Positions 13,012 to 13,066 of a stretch of 13,066 nucleotides of DNA are shown here, piece by piece (positions within the stretch are counted from its first letter, which is position 1; each line of letters opens with the position of its first letter). A program made the translations under genes and the position numbers. Under the pieces are notes generated by a model. It saw only the letters and a list, made by a program, of their open reading frames with translations, was not told the DNA's origin and did not search any database. The stretch comes from Methanothrix sp. (GTDB taxonomy: Archaea > Halobacteriota > Methanosarcinia > Methanotrichales > Methanotrichaceae): NCBI GenBank assembly GCA_011620785.1, contig WOYM01000034.1:1-13066 (forward strand), given 5' to 3'.

Positions 13012-13066
13012 TTGAAGATAACATTCAATGGAATGCTTCAGACCTTGATGGTTAAGCTCGGTCCCT

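Noticed and set aside
13033..13066. Possible gene start (ATG CTT CAG ...) running off the right edge
   Set aside because: Only eleven codons are visible, no clear ribosome-binding site precedes it, and no motif can be judged.
13046..13066. GGTTAAGC resembling part of a 5S rRNA
   Set aside because: The preceding bases do not match the conserved 5S sequence that should lead into this segment.
1..13066. CRISPR array, defence system, insertion sequence or prophage genes
   Set aside because: No regularly spaced repeats, transposase, nuclease or phage protein motifs were found on either strand.

Overview
The window looks like chromosomal DNA of a methanogenic archaeon of the order Methanosarcinales, most likely the Methanothrix (Methanosaeta) family. 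The evidence is a complete complex-I-like Fpo gene set of the methanophenazine-reducing type, an FpoI subunit with a long lysine/alanine-rich tail, a deoxyhypusine synthase (found in archaea and eukaryotes), archaeal TATA-like elements and strong GGAGG/GGTGA ribosome-binding sites. The genus assignment is an inference; no rRNA is present to confirm it.

Positions 63-10517, minus strand: one tightly packed operon, read right to left as fpoA-fpoB-fpoCD-fpoH-fpoI-fpoJ(1)-fpoJ(2)-fpoK-fpoL-fpoM-fpoN. Together these encode the membrane arm (A, H, J, K, L, M, N) and the connecting arm (B, CD, I) of a proton-pumping oxidoreductase that passes electrons through iron-sulfur clusters to methanophenazine. 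No electron-input subunit (FpoF or a NuoEFG equivalent) and no fpoO is seen here. Most genes overlap or lie within a few bases, each has its own Shine-Dalgarno sequence, and five of the eleven start at TTG or GTG. An oligo-T tract follows fpoN.

Positions 10518-10650: divergent promoter region shared by fpoA (minus) and a deoxyhypusine synthase gene (plus).

Positions 10651-12648, plus strand: a deoxyhypusine synthase-family gene, a truncated nucleotidyltransferase remnant, a 28-codon ORF that overlaps the next gene, a UbiX flavin prenyltransferase, and a 72-residue protein with two CxxC motifs and a His-rich tail that has its own probable promoter.

Positions 12649-13066: no intact gene. It holds an oligo-T tract, a frameshifted and internally deleted amino-acid permease remnant on the minus strand, a short hairpin and a larger imperfect inverted repeat. 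In the last 55 bases only a short open frame from 13033 to the window edge is seen, and it cannot be judged.

I did not find a clearly new multi-gene system. The points most worth following are substitutions and low-complexity extensions in the Fpo complex (Pro in place of the quinone-site His of FpoD, the Lys-rich FpoI tail, the acidic FpoL loop), the unusual active-site residue of the deoxyhypusine synthase homologue, the small His-tailed zinc-ribbon protein, and the gene decay at the right end.
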